A stretch of DNA of 64,000 bases from Actinoplanes siamensis (GTDB taxonomy: Bacteria; Actinomycetota; Actinomycetes; Mycobacteriales; Micromonosporaceae). Below the pieces are notes generated by a model. That model did no database searches and had not been told where the DNA came from. It worked only from the letters and a program-made list of their open reading frames with translations. Numbering within the stretch: position 1 is the stretch's first letter; the number at the start of each line of letters is the position of its first letter. This document shows, one piece after another, positions 25,646-34,900 of the stretch. The DNA is taken from contig NZ_BOMW01000021.1 of assembly GCF_016862395.1 (NCBI RefSeq), positions 1 to 64,000 of the forward strand, in the 5' to 3' direction. The position numbers and the translations under genes were made by a program.

Positions 25646-25925
25646 ACAGGCACTCCGAACGACCATAGCCGTCTGATCTCGAAGACCCGCCGAAGCCTCC
25701 GGCAGGGATCCGCTCACCGGCTACTCATTTACTGGTCGTACGACCGCAGCCCGGCTCGGAGACGTCGGCGAGGTGCCCATAATCCTGCGCCGCTGGCGAC
25801 ATCCTCGCAGCCTCGAACGGCTCTTCGACAACGTCCTCGCCTTCGAGGAGTCGGTCGGGACTGCGCGGCGAGCGCGAGGAGGACGCCACGCCGCCGGTGA
25901 GCCGGCGGCGATGGACTTCTGTGAT

Positions 25926-26483
25926 TCAGCGCGCGCGGCGGTAGTGCATGGCCACCGCGCCGTTGCGGAGCGGGTCCGCCGAGATCAGCTCGAGCTGGCG
26001 CGTGCCGGGCAGCCCGCCCTGGTACAACGTCGGGCCATGGCCGGCGATCCTGGGATGGACGAGCAGTTTGTACTCGTCGATCAGGTCCAGCCGGTCGAGC
26101 TCGGTCGCGAGCTTGCCGCTTCCGAGGAGGACTCCGGCCGGGGTCGCGTCCTTGAGCTTCTGCACGCCCGCGCGCAGATCGCCGGCGATGTGGTGGCTGT
26201 TGGCCCAGGGGAAGTCCGTGCGCGTCGACGACACCACGTACTTCGGTTTGGCCTCCAGCTTGATCGCCCACTCGCGCATGGCCGGCGGCGCCTGCTCGTC
26301 GCCGCGGGCTACGGCCGGCCAGTAACTCTCCATCATCTCGTAGGTGACGCGACCCCACAGCATCGCCCCGCTCTCGTCCATGAGACGGGTGAAGAGAGCG
26401 TGCGTCTCGTTGTCGGCGATCCCCTCCCCGTGGTCGACGCAGCCGTCCAGGGTGAGGTTGATGCTGAAGGTGAGCAGTCCCAT
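25926..26483 (-). CDS. Dihydrofolate reductase-family protein (RibD C-terminal type)
   Basis: 185 residues. MGLLTFSINLTLDGCVDHGE opens the DHFR/RibD_C fold, followed by MLWGRVTYEMMESYWP, KYVVSSTR, LLGSGKLATELDRLDLIDEY and HPRIAGHGPTLY. These small NADPH-binding proteins (YyaP/YwjB group) have unclear substrates. The ATG at 26483 is at the conserved start. It is convergent with the serine hydrolase. Confidence 0.9.
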   Translation of the reverse strand: MGLLTFSINLTLDGCVDHGEGIADNETHALFTRLMDESGAMLWGRVTYEMMESYWPAVARGDEQAPPAMREWAIKLEAKPKYVVSSTRTDFPWANSHHIAGDLRAGVQKLKDATPAGVLLGSGKLATELDRLDLIDEYKLLVHPRIAGHGPTLYQGGLPGTRQLELISADPLRNGAVAMHYRRAR

Positions 26484-26806
26484 GGCCGGCGAGTCTAACG
26501 CCGCTACGGCGTCGCGCGGGCGGTCGCGGACTGGCCCGGCGACGCCGGCGGTCGCTGTCGGAGGTGAGCAGTCGCGGGCCGGTGTTCCAGGAGGCGATGC
26601 AGGCGCGGACGGTCCGGATGAGGACGCGCACCCCGGGCGAGGGCGCCCCGGCGGATGACCTGGCGGGTGGCGATGCCGAATCAGATCTTGAGCTGGTCGC
26701 GCGACGAGCGGGTGGGTGGCGCCGTGGCCCGAGCCCACTTTCTGCTGCGGGCGCCGGGCCGTTATGGTCTTCGATGCGATGGGCGTTGCTGCCGGAGAGG
26801 GGCGTC
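26484..26806. other. Non-coding region with a possible IS630-type transposase trace
   Basis: Minus-strand codons around 26565-26640 read VRVLIRTVRACIASWNTGPR, similar to the end of IS630-group transposases (IRAWIxxWNxxPRPF). Nothing else of an element is visible. The right end carries the promoter and GGAGAGG site of the next gene. Confidence 0.3.
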
Positions 26807-27490
26807 ATGGTGCAGGGTGGTACGGCCGCGGCCGGGGCGGGCGACGACAAGATGCCGGCCGCGTTCTGGGTGGCTGTCGCCGCGGTGCCGCTCGGAGTGA
26901 TCTTCATCTGCTGCCCGTACCGGATCAGCGTTCTCGCCCCGATCCTGGTGTCCCTGGGTCTGGGCGCCCTCGTCTACGCCGGCTTCCTCGCGATGATCAG
27001 CGACGACGCCGACAGCGGCCCGCCGGTGTTCTCACGACTGCTGGCCGTGGTGGCGGCGGTCGGGGCGATCGCCGTGGTGCTGTCCCTGGGTGGCCTGCTG
27101 ACCAGATGGTTCGACGGAAACAACTACCGAGGGTTCTACGGGGACCGGGTCGCCGCCACGGTGCCGAGCCCGGGTGACTGCAAGTTCACCAAGGGCCGGC
27201 GAGGTGTCGGCGGTAGCAACGCCACCTGCGACGGTGCGACCTGGACGGTGGACGGGAAGAAGCACACCGGCAAGATCTCGGTCAAGGGCGACGACATCCT
27301 CGGCGCGACCGGCCCGATCACCGTCGACGCCTATGCCCTCGGTGACCGGGCCTCCAGCGTCGCGCGGACCGACCCGGAGTACGACGCGGCGCGGATCTCC
27401 GGCGTGCCACTGTGGGCCGGCCTGGCCGGGCTGGCGCTGCTGGTGGCCAGCTTCGCCGCGCAGGTGGTGGCGGCCCGAAGCCGCCACTGA
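26807..27490 (+). CDS. Membrane protein with small extracytoplasmic domain
   Basis: 227 residues. Three hydrophobic helices lie in the first 105 residues, then a polar domain (about 105-190) with two Cys (GDCKFTK and ATCDGATW) that may form a disulfide, then a final helix (LWAGLAGLALLVASFAAQVV). Not recognised. The ATG at 26807 follows GGAGAGG, which favours it over upstream in-frame starts. Confidence 0.65.
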   Translation: MVQGGTAAAGAGDDKMPAAFWVAVAAVPLGVIFICCPYRISVLAPILVSLGLGALVYAGFLAMISDDADSGPPVFSRLLAVVAAVGAIAVVLSLGGLLTRWFDGNNYRGFYGDRVAATVPSPGDCKFTKGRRGVGGSNATCDGATWTVDGKKHTGKISVKGDDILGATGPITVDAYALGDRASSVARTDPEYDAARISGVPLWAGLAGLALLVASFAAQVVAARSRH

Positions 27491-27550
27491 CCACGGTCCG
27501 CCGGCCGCTCCCCCGGCCGTCTCCGGAGCGCTCGGGCTTCCGGGTGTGCG

Positions 27551-27785
27551 CTGATCGGCGCGGTGCCGGTGTTCGCCGGGTCGGCGCTGCCGCTCCTGCT
27601 CGGACGGCACTCCGGCGTTCGCGAGGTGGCGGCGTTTCTGCCTGGTCATCGGCTTCGGTATGGGCTGACGTCGACGCTCACGCCGATCGCGACGCAGTCC
27701 AGGGTGGGCTGGGCGGAGCGCGGGTGATCACGGCGAACGACACCTTGCCCCGGTCGCTGGGCGGCGCCGTGGGGGTGGCGGAGCG
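27551..27785 (+). pseudogene. Decayed MFS (DHA2-type) transporter fragment
   Basis: Reading across three frames recovers LIGAVPVFAGSALPLLLGRH, GFGMG, LTSTLTPIATQSRVGWAERG and VITANDTLPRSLGGAVGVA in the correct order for the C-terminal half of a 14-helix drug exporter. Single-base shifts occur near 27648, 27668 and 27725. The 5' half is absent. It probably once paired with the adjoining winged-helix regulator. Confidence 0.6.
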
Positions 27786-27787
27786 GC

Positions 27788-28039
27788 GTGATCCTGCTGC
27801 TGGGCGCGGCCGGCTACCTGCGCACCCGGCTCGACCTGACCGCCGGCAACCTCTCCGAACATCTGAGCGTCCTGGAGGCGGCCGGGCTGATCGCCGTCGA
27901 GAAGGGCTACGAGGGGCGGCGTGGCCGCACCTGGGTCAGCCTCACCGCGGCCGGCGGCGCCGCGCTGGCCGCCGAGATCGTCCGGCTCAAGCAGCTCATC
28001 GCCCGCGTGGAGAACCCGGCCGGCGGAACCGGACCGTGA
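27788..28039 (+). CDS. Short winged-helix regulator, probably N-terminally truncated
   Basis: 83 residues, nearly all one winged helix: RTRLDLTAGNLSEHLSVLEA, then GLIAVEKGYEGRRGRTWVSL and TAAGGAALAAEI. This matches the MarR-like HTH_27 regulators of about 95-100 residues, but the first helix is missing. The upstream sequence is a decayed transporter, so this may also be a remnant. The start is GTG at 27788. Confidence 0.5.
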   Translation: MILLLGAAGYLRTRLDLTAGNLSEHLSVLEAAGLIAVEKGYEGRRGRTWVSLTAAGGAALAAEIVRLKQLIARVENPAGGTGP

Positions 28040-28225
28040 CCGCGGCGGCCGGGGCCACCCGGCGAGCCACCGCTGCGGCCGGAGGCGTCGGGAACGGACG
28101 ACCGTGGCGCCCGGGTGGCCGAGTCCGTGCCGGAGCGGGCCGGCGTATCCGCCGGGTTCCTCAACCCGGGCGTGCGGGTGTCGATGAGATCGGTCAGCCG
28201 ATGTCGTAGTGCGCGAGGAGACCTG

Positions 28226-29434
28226 ATGCCGGAACGCTCCGAAACCGCGCGACAGGTCGCGGACCTGTTGCGCACCGCCCGGGAGTCGCTCGGGATGGGT
28301 CTGGCGTTCCTGAGCCGGATGGACGGGCCGGTGCAGCACCTCGAGGTGGTCGACTCGGTGTTGCCGCTGCAGGACGGTATGGTGCAGGACCGGGACACCT
28401 CGTTCTGCCAGGCGGTCATGGACGGTGAGCTGCCGCCGGTGATCCCGGACGTCGCCGAGTTTCCGGCGGCGATGCGGCTGCCCGCCGCCGAGCAGGGGAT
28501 CCGGAGCTACATTTCGGTTCCGGTCGAGCTCAGCGACGGCACCGTGTACGGCACGTTCTGCGGCGCCGGGCTGGCCGCCGATCCGCAGCTGACCGACCGC
28601 GACCGGGTCTTCATGCAGGTGCTGGCCCACGCGGCTGCGGTGATCATCGAACCGGACGTCCGGAAGCGGCGCCGCAACGCCGAGATCGAGAGCAGGCTGC
28701 GCCCGGTGCTGAACCGTGGCGGCCCGGTGGTGCTCCTGCAGCCGATCGTCGACCTGGCCACCGGCCGCCGGGCCGGCGCCGAGGCGCTCAGCCGGTTCCC
28801 GCAGGAGTGGCTCCAGCCGCCGGACGAGGTGTTCGCCGACGCCGGCCTGGTCGGCGAACGCGAGAACCTGGAGTTGGCGGCCCTGCGGCAGGCCGCGGAG
28901 CATCTGCCGGACGTGCCCGGATACATCGCGATGAACATCTCGCCGGCCACCCTCTTCACCGCGGGCGGCGTGGAGTTCCTGAGCGGGCTGCCGCTCGACC
29001 GGGTGGTGCTGGAGCTGTCCGAGCATGACCCGATCGACGACTACGACCACCTGCGGGCGGTGCTGGCGCCGCTGCGCCGCCGGGGAATGCGCCTGGCCAT
29101 CGACGACGTGGGCGCGGGCTTCTCCTCGCTGCGGCACATCGTCGCCACCGGGCCCGACGTGATCAAACTCGACCGCAGCATGGTCGGCGGCGTGGCCGGC
29201 GACAACGTGCTCTCCGTGGTGGCGAAGGCCCTGGTGGAACTCGCTGGCGCGGTGAAGGCCACGGTGGTGGCCGAGGGGGTCGAGACCGCGGCGGACGCGG
29301 CGGCTCTGGCCGGGCTCGGCGTCGGTCTGGGCCAGGGGTGGCTCTTCGACCGGGCCACCACGGCGGAGGAGCTGCGCGACGAGTACGACCTCGCCCCGGC
29401 CCAGCAGACCACGGCGCTCGCGGGTCGGAGCTGA
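28226..29434 (+). CDS. GAF-EAL cyclic-di-GMP phosphodiesterase
   Basis: 402 residues. The GAF sensor domain covers about 1-150 (FCQAVMDGE, GIRSYISVPVEL, YGTFCGAG). The EAL domain covers about 165-400, with the active-site residues present: EAL in GAEALSRFP, NISPATL, AIDDVGAGFSSL, VIKLDRSMV and VAEGVET. It should hydrolyse c-di-GMP; no GGDEF domain is attached. The ATG at 28226 follows GAGGAG. It is cytosolic and a single gene. Confidence 0.92.
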   Translation: MPERSETARQVADLLRTARESLGMGLAFLSRMDGPVQHLEVVDSVLPLQDGMVQDRDTSFCQAVMDGELPPVIPDVAEFPAAMRLPAAEQGIRSYISVPVELSDGTVYGTFCGAGLAADPQLTDRDRVFMQVLAHAAAVIIEPDVRKRRRNAEIESRLRPVLNRGGPVVLLQPIVDLATGRRAGAEALSRFPQEWLQPPDEVFADAGLVGERENLELAALRQAAEHLPDVPGYIAMNISPATLFTAGGVEFLSGLPLDRVVLELSEHDPIDDYDHLRAVLAPLRRRGMRLAIDDVGAGFSSLRHIVATGPDVIKLDRSMVGGVAGDNVLSVVAKALVELAGAVKATVVAEGVETAADAAALAGLGVGLGQGWLFDRATTAEELRDEYDLAPAQQTTALAGRS

Positions 29435-29439
29435 CGGCC

Positions 29440-29456
29440 GGGCGTCCGGGACGCCC
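29440..29456. terminator. Hairpin after GAF-EAL gene
   Basis: GGGCGTC-CGG-GACGCCC, perfect 7-base arms, five bases past the stop and before the convergent amidase. Confidence 0.5.
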
Positions 29457-29513
29457 ACCCGGCAGGTGGGAGCCTCGGCCGCAACCGTGTCCCGGCGCGC
29501 CCGGGCCGCCGCA

Positions 29514-30974
29514 TCAATGCTTGACGGTACGGCGCGGCGCCGAGCCCGCCCGGACGACAGGCGTCCGGGCCGCCCACGGCGCCGCCCGTTCGAGCTGACC
29601 GGCCAAGCGGAAGAGCAGGTCCTCGCGTCCGTGTCCGGCGGCGAACTGCATGCCGATCGGCAGCCCGGTTCCCGGATCGACGCCCGCCGGCACGGACATG
29701 GCCGGCGTCCCGGCCACGTTGAACGCGACGGTGAACGGGGAGCGGTCGAACACCCGCTCGATCCAGCCCACGCCATCCAGATCCTCCGCGCCCTCGGCAA
29801 GGGTGCCCAGGGGCGGAGGAAGCTCCGGCACGGTCGGGGTGAGCAGCACGTCGTGCGCGGCGAAGAACGCTGCCAGGCTGCGCGAGACCTGGTTGCGCAT
29901 CGCCAGCGCGGCGAGGAACTCCGCAGCGCCGATCTGCCGGCCGTAGTGGTAGCCGGCGAGGGTGACCGGTTCCAGGGTGGTGGCGTCGACCGGCCGGCCG
30001 GAGGGGCCGGCGATTCCGTCGACAGTGGCGGCCAGGTTCGCCGCCCACACCCGGGCGTTGGCCAGCACGAAGTCCGCCCAGTCGAGCCCGAGGGCGATCT
30101 CGGCGCCGTCCACCCGGTGGCCGAGGGATTCGAGCAGGCGGGCGGTGGCGTCCAGCGCGCCGAGCACCGGTGCGGTGGTGCGGCGCCCGCCCCAGGCCTG
30201 CGCGAGCACGCCGACGCGGAGCCGGCCCGGCTCGCGGGTGACTTCGTCGGCGTAGGGCCGCGACGGCTGCGCGGCGAAGTAGGGGTCGCCCGGCTCGGGT
30301 CCGCGCATCTGGTCCAGCAGGGCCGCGCTGTCGCGCACCGTGCGGCTCAGGCAGCCCTGCACGGCCAGGCCGCTGAACTGTTCGTCGAAGCCGGGGCCCA
30401 GGGAGACCCGCCCGCGGGTGGTCTTCAACCCGAAGATCCCGTTGTACGAGGCGGGGATGCGCAACGATCCGGCGGCGTCCGTGGCGTGGGCGATCGGGAC
30501 CATCCCGGCGGCCACGGCCGCGCCCGCACCGCCGCTGGAGCCGCCCGCGCCGCGCCGCGGGTCCCACGGGTTGCGGGTGGCGCCGTACAGCATCGGTTCG
30601 GTGGTGATGCTGTAGGCCAGCTCGGGGGTGGCGGTGCGCCCGAAAATCGCCAGCCCGGCCCTGCGCAGGCGGGTCATCAGGTAGGAGTCGGCGCCGGCGA
30701 CGTGCCCGGCCAGCAGGCGGCTGCCCGCCTCCATCCGCCGGCCGGCCATCGTGACGCCGATGTCCTTGATCAGGAAGGGGACGCCGGCCAGCGCGCCGTC
30801 CGGCGCCGGACCGGCGTCGACCGGCCAGGTCTCCACGACGGCGTTGACCGCCGGGTTCACCGCGCGGACGGCCTCCCGGGCGGCCGCCTCCAGCTCGGCC
30901 GGCCGTAGTTCACCGGCGGCCACCAGCGCCGCCTGTGCGACGGCGTCCAGCCGCACGTACTCGCTCAGTCTCAC
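29514..30974 (-). CDS. Amidase signature family enzyme
   Basis: 486 residues. The Ser-cisSer-Lys triad is visible: Lys in PFLIKDIG (about 70), cis-Ser in [16 protein letters not shown] (about 145), and nucleophile Ser in [12 protein letters not shown] (about 170, where the first Gly of the usual GGS is Ala). It hydrolyses an amide; the substrate is unknown. The GTG at 30974 lies seven bases from GGGGA. A GTG two codons earlier abuts that site and is less likely. It is divergent from a TetR gene with a shared palindrome. Confidence 0.9.
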   Translation of the reverse strand: MRLSEYVRLDAVAQAALVAAGELRPAELEAAAREAVRAVNPAVNAVVETWPVDAGPAPDGALAGVPFLIKDIGVTMAGRRMEAGSRLLAGHVAGADSYLMTRLRRAGLAIFGRTATPELAYSITTEPMLYGATRNPWDPRRGAGGSSGGAGAAVAAGMVPIAHATDAAGSLRIPASYNGIFGLKTTRGRVSLGPGFDEQFSGLAVQGCLSRTVRDSAALLDQMRGPEPGDPYFAAQPSRPYADEVTREPGRLRVGVLAQAWGGRRTTAPVLGALDATARLLESLGHRVDGAEIALGLDWADFVLANARVWAANLAATVDGIAGPSGRPVDATTLEPVTLAGYHYGRQIGAAEFLAALAMRNQVSRSLAAFFAAHDVLLTPTVPELPPPLGTLAEGAEDLDGVGWIERVFDRSPFTVAFNVAGTPAMSVPAGVDPGTGLPIGMQFAAGHGREDLLFRLAGQLERAAPWAARTPVVRAGSAPRRTVKH

Positions 30975-31011
30975 GATCACTCCCCACTGCTGATACCACT
31001 CAGTACCCGAC

Positions 31012-31027
31012 GATACCGATCGGTATC
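31012..31027. promoter_or_regulatory. Palindromic operator between amidase and TetR genes
   Basis: GATACCGATCGGTATC is a perfect 16-base palindrome, 38 bases from the amidase start and 70 from the tetR start. Related GATACC and GGTACC half-sites flank it. Confidence 0.65.
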
Positions 31028-31097
31028 AACTGGGACGGTTTGGTACCGTAGCCGGGCACAGGGCGGCTGCGCAACGACCCCGACCACCGGAGCTCTC

Positions 31098-31688
31098 ATG
31101 ACGACCACCGCCAGAAGGCCGACCCGGGTGGCGAAACTGCCGCCCCGCGAGCGGATCCTCGACGCGGCCGAGGAGTTGTTCCAGGCCGAGGGCATCGCCC
31201 GGGTGGGCGTGCAGGCCATCGCGGAGCGGGCGCGGACCACGAAGATGGCGATCTACCGGCACTTCGAGACCAAGGACGAACTGGTCACCGAGTGGCTGCG
31301 CATCCTGGCCGCGGACTATCAGGCGGCCTTCGACCGGGCCGAGGCGGACCATCCGGGCCGCCCCCGGGAGCAGATCCTGGCGCTGGCCCGGTTCATCGCC
31401 GACGGGCTGCCCGAAATCTCGTACCGGGGCTGCCCGTTCATCAACTCGCTGGCCGAGCTGCCGGACCGCGAGCACCCCGCCCGCCAGGTGATCGAGCGGC
31501 ACAAGGCGCTGCAGACCGACCGCCTGCTGGGCATGTGCGCCGCGGCCGGCCTGCCCGATCCGCAGCAGACCACCGCCGAGATCACGTTCCTGCTGGAGGG
31601 AGCCCAGGTCAGCCACCAGAACGGCAGCATCGGCCAGGTGGGGCCGCGGCTGCTGCGCATGATCGAGGCGATCCTCGACCGGCGCTGA
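31098..31688 (+). CDS. TetR-family regulator
   Basis: 196 residues. The helix-turn-helix lies at about 18-62 (RILDAAEELFQAEGI, TKMAIYRHFETKDELV); the ligand domain has YRGCPFINSLAELPD, the mark of the TetR_C subgroup seen near hydrolases and dehydrogenases. It is divergent from the amidase and likely represses both through the palindrome at 31012-31027. Confidence 0.92.
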   Translation: MTTTARRPTRVAKLPPRERILDAAEELFQAEGIARVGVQAIAERARTTKMAIYRHFETKDELVTEWLRILAADYQAAFDRAEADHPGRPREQILALARFIADGLPEISYRGCPFINSLAELPDREHPARQVIERHKALQTDRLLGMCAAAGLPDPQQTTAEITFLLEGAQVSHQNGSIGQVGPRLLRMIEAILDRR

Positions 31689-31740
31689 CCGGACGCCGGC
31701 CGGGTCGGGCCGCGCGCCACCGGACACCCGCGGGCGCGGC

Positions 31741-32007
31741 TCAGGAGGGCTGGCCGGCGGGCACGCCGCTCAGCCAGACGTCCGCCAGATCGGCCACCGG
31801 AACGCCGAGGGCCTCGCTCAGGCAGACGACCGTGCCGAACGCCGGGGTCGGCAGGCGACCGCTCTCGATCTTGCGCAGCGTCTCCGGGGAGATGCCGGCG
31901 GCCAGCGCGACCTCGGCCTGGCTGCGGGTCCCGCGCGCGGCCCGCAGCGCGGCGCCGAGGCGTTGACCCGCGGCGATCAGGTCCGGAGTGAGCGGCGGGC
32001 GGTTCAT
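31741..32007 (-). CDS. Small XRE-family regulator next to methionine aminopeptidase
   Basis: 88 residues, one helix-turn-helix: RLGAALRAARGTRSQAEVAL, then AAGISPETLRKIESGRLPTP. It is divergent from the methionine aminopeptidase gene across a 51-base gap holding a palindrome. This pairing recurs in actinomycetes, so it probably represses the aminopeptidase and itself. The ATG at 32007 follows GGAGA. Confidence 0.85.
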   Translation of the reverse strand: MNRPPLTPDLIAAGQRLGAALRAARGTRSQAEVALAAGISPETLRKIESGRLPTPAFGTVVCLSEALGVPVADLADVWLSGVPAGQPS

Positions 32008-32026
32008 CGGATCTCCTCTCCGAGAG

Positions 32027-32044
32027 GTGGTATAACAATACCAC
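32027..32044. promoter_or_regulatory. Palindromic operator between XRE and methionine aminopeptidase genes
   Basis: GTGGTAT-AACA-ATACCAC, perfect 7-base arms, ends 14 bases before the aminopeptidase start. It would block either promoter when occupied. Confidence 0.65.
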
Positions 32045-32058
32045 TAGGGAGGCGTAAC

Positions 32059-32829
32059 GTGATCGAACTCAAGGCTCCGGACGAGATCGCCCGGATGGCC
32101 GTCACCGGACAATTCGTCGGCGAGCTGCTCGCCGAGCTGGGCGGCCTGGTCGAGGTCGGGGTCAACCTGATGGACCTCGAGCACCACGCCCGCGCGCGGA
32201 TCAAGCAGCGCGGCGCCGAGTCGTGCTACTGGGACTACGCGCCCTCGTTCGGCCGCGGGCCGTTCCGCAACGTGCTGTGCCTGTCGGTCAACGACGCGGT
32301 GCTGCACGGCCTGCCGCACAGCTACCGGCTGCGCGACGGCGACCTGGTCAGCATCGACATGGCCGTGTCGATCGACGGGTGGGTCGCCGACTCCGCGCTC
32401 TCGGTGATCGCCGGCACGCCCGCTCCGGCCGACCTCAAGCTGATCGAGTGCACCGAGGTGGCGCTGGAGGCGGGGATCGCCGCGGCCCAACCGGGTGGCC
32501 GGCTCGGCGACGTCTCAGCGGCGATCGGCGCGGTCGCCCGCGAGTACGGGTACACGGTGAACATGGAGTTCGGCGGGCACGGCGTCGGGCGCACGATGCA
32601 CGAGCCGGCGCCGCACGTGGCCAACGACGGGCGGCGCGGGCGGGGCATCAAGCTGGAGCCCGGGCTGACGATCGCGATCGAGCCCTGGTTCTGCGCGGGC
32701 ACCGATAAGATCAAGTTCGACAAGGACGGGTGGACGATCCGGTCCGCCGACGGGTCGCGGACCGCGCACTCCGAGCATACGATCGCGGTCACCGAGGCGG
32801 GCCCGCGGATCCTGACCCCGCGCCCGTAG
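32059..32829 (+). CDS. map: Type I methionine aminopeptidase
   Basis: 256 residues. All five metal ligands are present: Asp in VSIDMAVSIDG, Asp in WVADSAL, His in GGHGVGRTMHE, Glu in IAIEPWF and Glu in SEHTIAVTE. It removes initiator Met from new proteins in the cytosol. The GTG at 32059 lies seven bases from GGGAGG, ruling out the longer frame upstream. Control by a dedicated XRE gene suggests this is an extra, inducible copy rather than the housekeeping one. Confidence 0.92.
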   Translation: MIELKAPDEIARMAVTGQFVGELLAELGGLVEVGVNLMDLEHHARARIKQRGAESCYWDYAPSFGRGPFRNVLCLSVNDAVLHGLPHSYRLRDGDLVSIDMAVSIDGWVADSALSVIAGTPAPADLKLIECTEVALEAGIAAAQPGGRLGDVSAAIGAVAREYGYTVNMEFGGHGVGRTMHEPAPHVANDGRRGRGIKLEPGLTIAIEPWFCAGTDKIKFDKDGWTIRSADGSRTAHSEHTIAVTEAGPRILTPRP

Positions 32830-33057
32830 CCGGCCACGCCCTGGCCGCCCACACCCCCACCGAAACCACCGCTGCCAGGCTCAAGAAACTGCTGGAGAGG
32901 CTGCTGCGGACCAAACCTGGAGCCGGACCGGGCCACCGCCGTACACTGTGCCCGAAGACCGCGAGGAGCCGCCCGGCGAGCGGGCGTACCGCCCGGTGGA
33001 TCCGGCGATCGAGTTCAACCGGGCGGTCACTGTCCGGCGGAGGCCACCTGCCGGCAG

Positions 33058-33390
33058 GTGCTGAAGATCCTGGCGCTGGTCGGTGACAAGTGGAGCCTGC
33101 TGGTGATCGGCCATGTCGGACAGGGACCGGTGCGCTTCGGCGCCCCGCAACGGGCCGTCACCGGTGTCTCCCATCGGATGCTCACCGTCACCCTGCGGCA
33201 GTTGGAGCGCGACGGCCTGGTCACCCGGACGGTGTACGCGTGCGTGCCGCCCCGGGTGGAGTACGCGTTGACCACGCTCGGCGAAACGTTGCTGCCGCCG
33301 GTGAAGGCGCTGGGCTCGTGGGCCGAGACGAACCTGGAGGTGATCACGAAGAATCGACGGGCATTCGACGCCGGCGCGCACACCGAATAG
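33058..33390 (+). CDS. HxlR-family winged-helix regulator, apparent frameshift at the 5' end
   Basis: 110 residues from a GTG at 33058, covering the full winged helix: LALVGDKWSLLVIGHVG, RAVTGVSHRMLTVTLRQLER and DGLVTRTVYACVPPRVEYAL. Relatives begin with a Cys-containing stretch. That stretch (CPAEATCRQVL) is in frame upstream but has no start, while a well-formed frame from GTG 32948 (PEDREEPPGERAYRPVDPAI) leads into it one base out of phase near 33028. The gene has probably suffered a one-base change, or it starts internally. A Cys-based redox switch would be lost with the short form. Confidence 0.72.
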   Translation: MLKILALVGDKWSLLVIGHVGQGPVRFGAPQRAVTGVSHRMLTVTLRQLERDGLVTRTVYACVPPRVEYALTTLGETLLPPVKALGSWAETNLEVITKNRRAFDAGAHTE

Positions 33391-33652
33391 GCGCGTTCAG
33401 CGGTGACCGACAATGGTCAGACCTATCCAGCCTCGCACCGACAATGCGCCGGTGCTGCACCTGCCCCGGCCCGGACCGGAACGACAGCCGCCGGTCTCAC
33501 GTGCCGGCCGTCCGGAACTTCCGGTTCGCCGGCACGGCGGCGGTGGGAGGCGGTGAACGTTCGTGATCGGCACAGCAGCCACCGCCGAGATTGTTGTTAA
33601 CGTCCGGTAACCGCACACCCCGGCACCGGACAACCCACGATAAAGTCCCGAA

Positions 33653-34855
33653 ATGATCCCCGTTGGGCACACCACCCGGCGCAAGGACCTCCCGGTGCCG
33701 GCGCCGCGCCGACCACCGGACTCCGCGGCGGCGGTGCTGCACGCGATCCTCCAGCACGGCCCGGTCGCCCGCAGCTCGGTCGCCCGGGTCACCCGGCTCT
33801 CCGCGGCCACCGTCACCGGCGCCACCGCCGCCCTGCTGAGACAGCGGCTGATCCGCGAGGTCCCGGAGGCCGCGGGTCCGCCGGGCATGGGCCGCCCGCA
33901 CGTGCCGCTGGACGTCGAGCCGGCCGCGGTCGGTGTGATCGGCGTGCACGTCGCCGTGCCGTGCACCACTGTGGCCCTGCTCGACCTGCGTGGCCGGGTG
34001 CTCGACGAGCACCGCGCCCCGCACGGCGAGCGCGATCCGGGCAGTGTTCTCGCCGCTCTGGGCGGCGGGATCGCCGCGATGCGCCGGGAGCACCCGCGGC
34101 GCCGGATCCTCGGAGCCGGGCTGGCCACCGGCGGCTGGGTGGACGCCGCCAACGGCACCGTGATCGAGCACCCGGTCCTGGGCTGGCGGGACGTGCCCGC
34201 CGGCGCCGTGCTCGCCGAGGCCACCGGGCTGCCGGTGCGGGTGGACAGCAACTCCCGGGCGCTGCTGCGTGCCGAGCAGCTGTTCGGCGCCGCCCGGATG
34301 CGGGAGAGCGCGGCGCACCTGTTCGTCGGCAACCTGGTCGACGTCGCGTTCGCGGCGGGCGGCGTGGTGCACGAAGGTCCCCGGTCGGCGGCCGGCGCTG
34401 TCGCCCATCTGCCGGTCGAGGGCTGCGCCGAGGCCTGCCCGTGCGGGCGGGTGGGCTGCCTGCAGGTGGCCGTCTCGGAGCGGGTGGTGGTGCGCCGCGC
34501 GCTGGCCGCCGGGCTGATCGACCGGCCGGAGATCGGTGACCTGGTGGACGCCGCGGCGGGCGGCCGGGCCGAGGCGGTCCGGATGTTGCGGGACCGGGCC
34601 CGGCTGGTCGGCCGCGCCGCCGCGCTGTTGCTCGACCTCTTCGATCCGGAGGTGCTGGTGGTGGCCGAGGCGGGGGTGAACCGGCTGCCGGGGTGCCTGG
34701 CGACGGTGCGCGGCGAGGTGGCTGCGCACTCGTCGGCCGGTGTGGACGCGGTCCGGATCGTGCACCCGTCGAGCTTTCCGGACAGCGTGCTGGCGGTCGC
34801 CGGCGGGGCGGTCGCGCTGCACCGGGTGTACGCGTCGCCACTTGGGCGCACTTAA
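33653..34855 (+). CDS. ROK-family regulator
   Basis: 400 residues. An N-terminal winged helix (about 22-75; AVLHAILQHGPVARSSVARV) is followed by a ROK domain (about 95-395), with the cysteine motif CPCGRVGCLQV, where the usual final Glu of GCLE is Gln, and VRVDSNSRALLRAE. The catalytic GxGIGxG loop is replaced by VDVAFAAGG, so sugar kinase activity is unlikely. It sits directly upstream of the ABC/LLM operon and may control it, a role usually linked to sugars. Confidence 0.88.
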   Translation: MIPVGHTTRRKDLPVPAPRRPPDSAAAVLHAILQHGPVARSSVARVTRLSAATVTGATAALLRQRLIREVPEAAGPPGMGRPHVPLDVEPAAVGVIGVHVAVPCTTVALLDLRGRVLDEHRAPHGERDPGSVLAALGGGIAAMRREHPRRRILGAGLATGGWVDAANGTVIEHPVLGWRDVPAGAVLAEATGLPVRVDSNSRALLRAEQLFGAARMRESAAHLFVGNLVDVAFAAGGVVHEGPRSAAGAVAHLPVEGCAEACPCGRVGCLQVAVSERVVVRRALAAGLIDRPEIGDLVDAAAGGRAEAVRMLRDRARLVGRAAALLLDLFDPEVLVVAEAGVNRLPGCLATVRGEVAAHSSAGVDAVRIVHPSSFPDSVLAVAGGAVALHRVYASPLGRT

Positions 34856-34872
34856 TTCAGTCGTGCGCATAG

Positions 34873-34900
34873 TTGCCCAGTAATCCTATCTGGATAGCAT
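34873..34900 (+). promoter_or_regulatory. Candidate promoter/operator of the ABC-LLM operon
   Basis: TTGCCC, a 16-base spacer and TAGCAT place transcription start near the second in-frame ATG (34908), suggesting a leaderless message. CTATC-TG-GATAG (34886-34897) is an inverted repeat across the same bases and could hold a repressor. Both are inferred. Confidence 0.35.

Noticed and set aside
31741..32829. XRE gene and its partner as a toxin-antitoxin pair
   Set aside because: The partner is a complete methionine aminopeptidase with all metal ligands, and the genes are divergent rather than in tandem.
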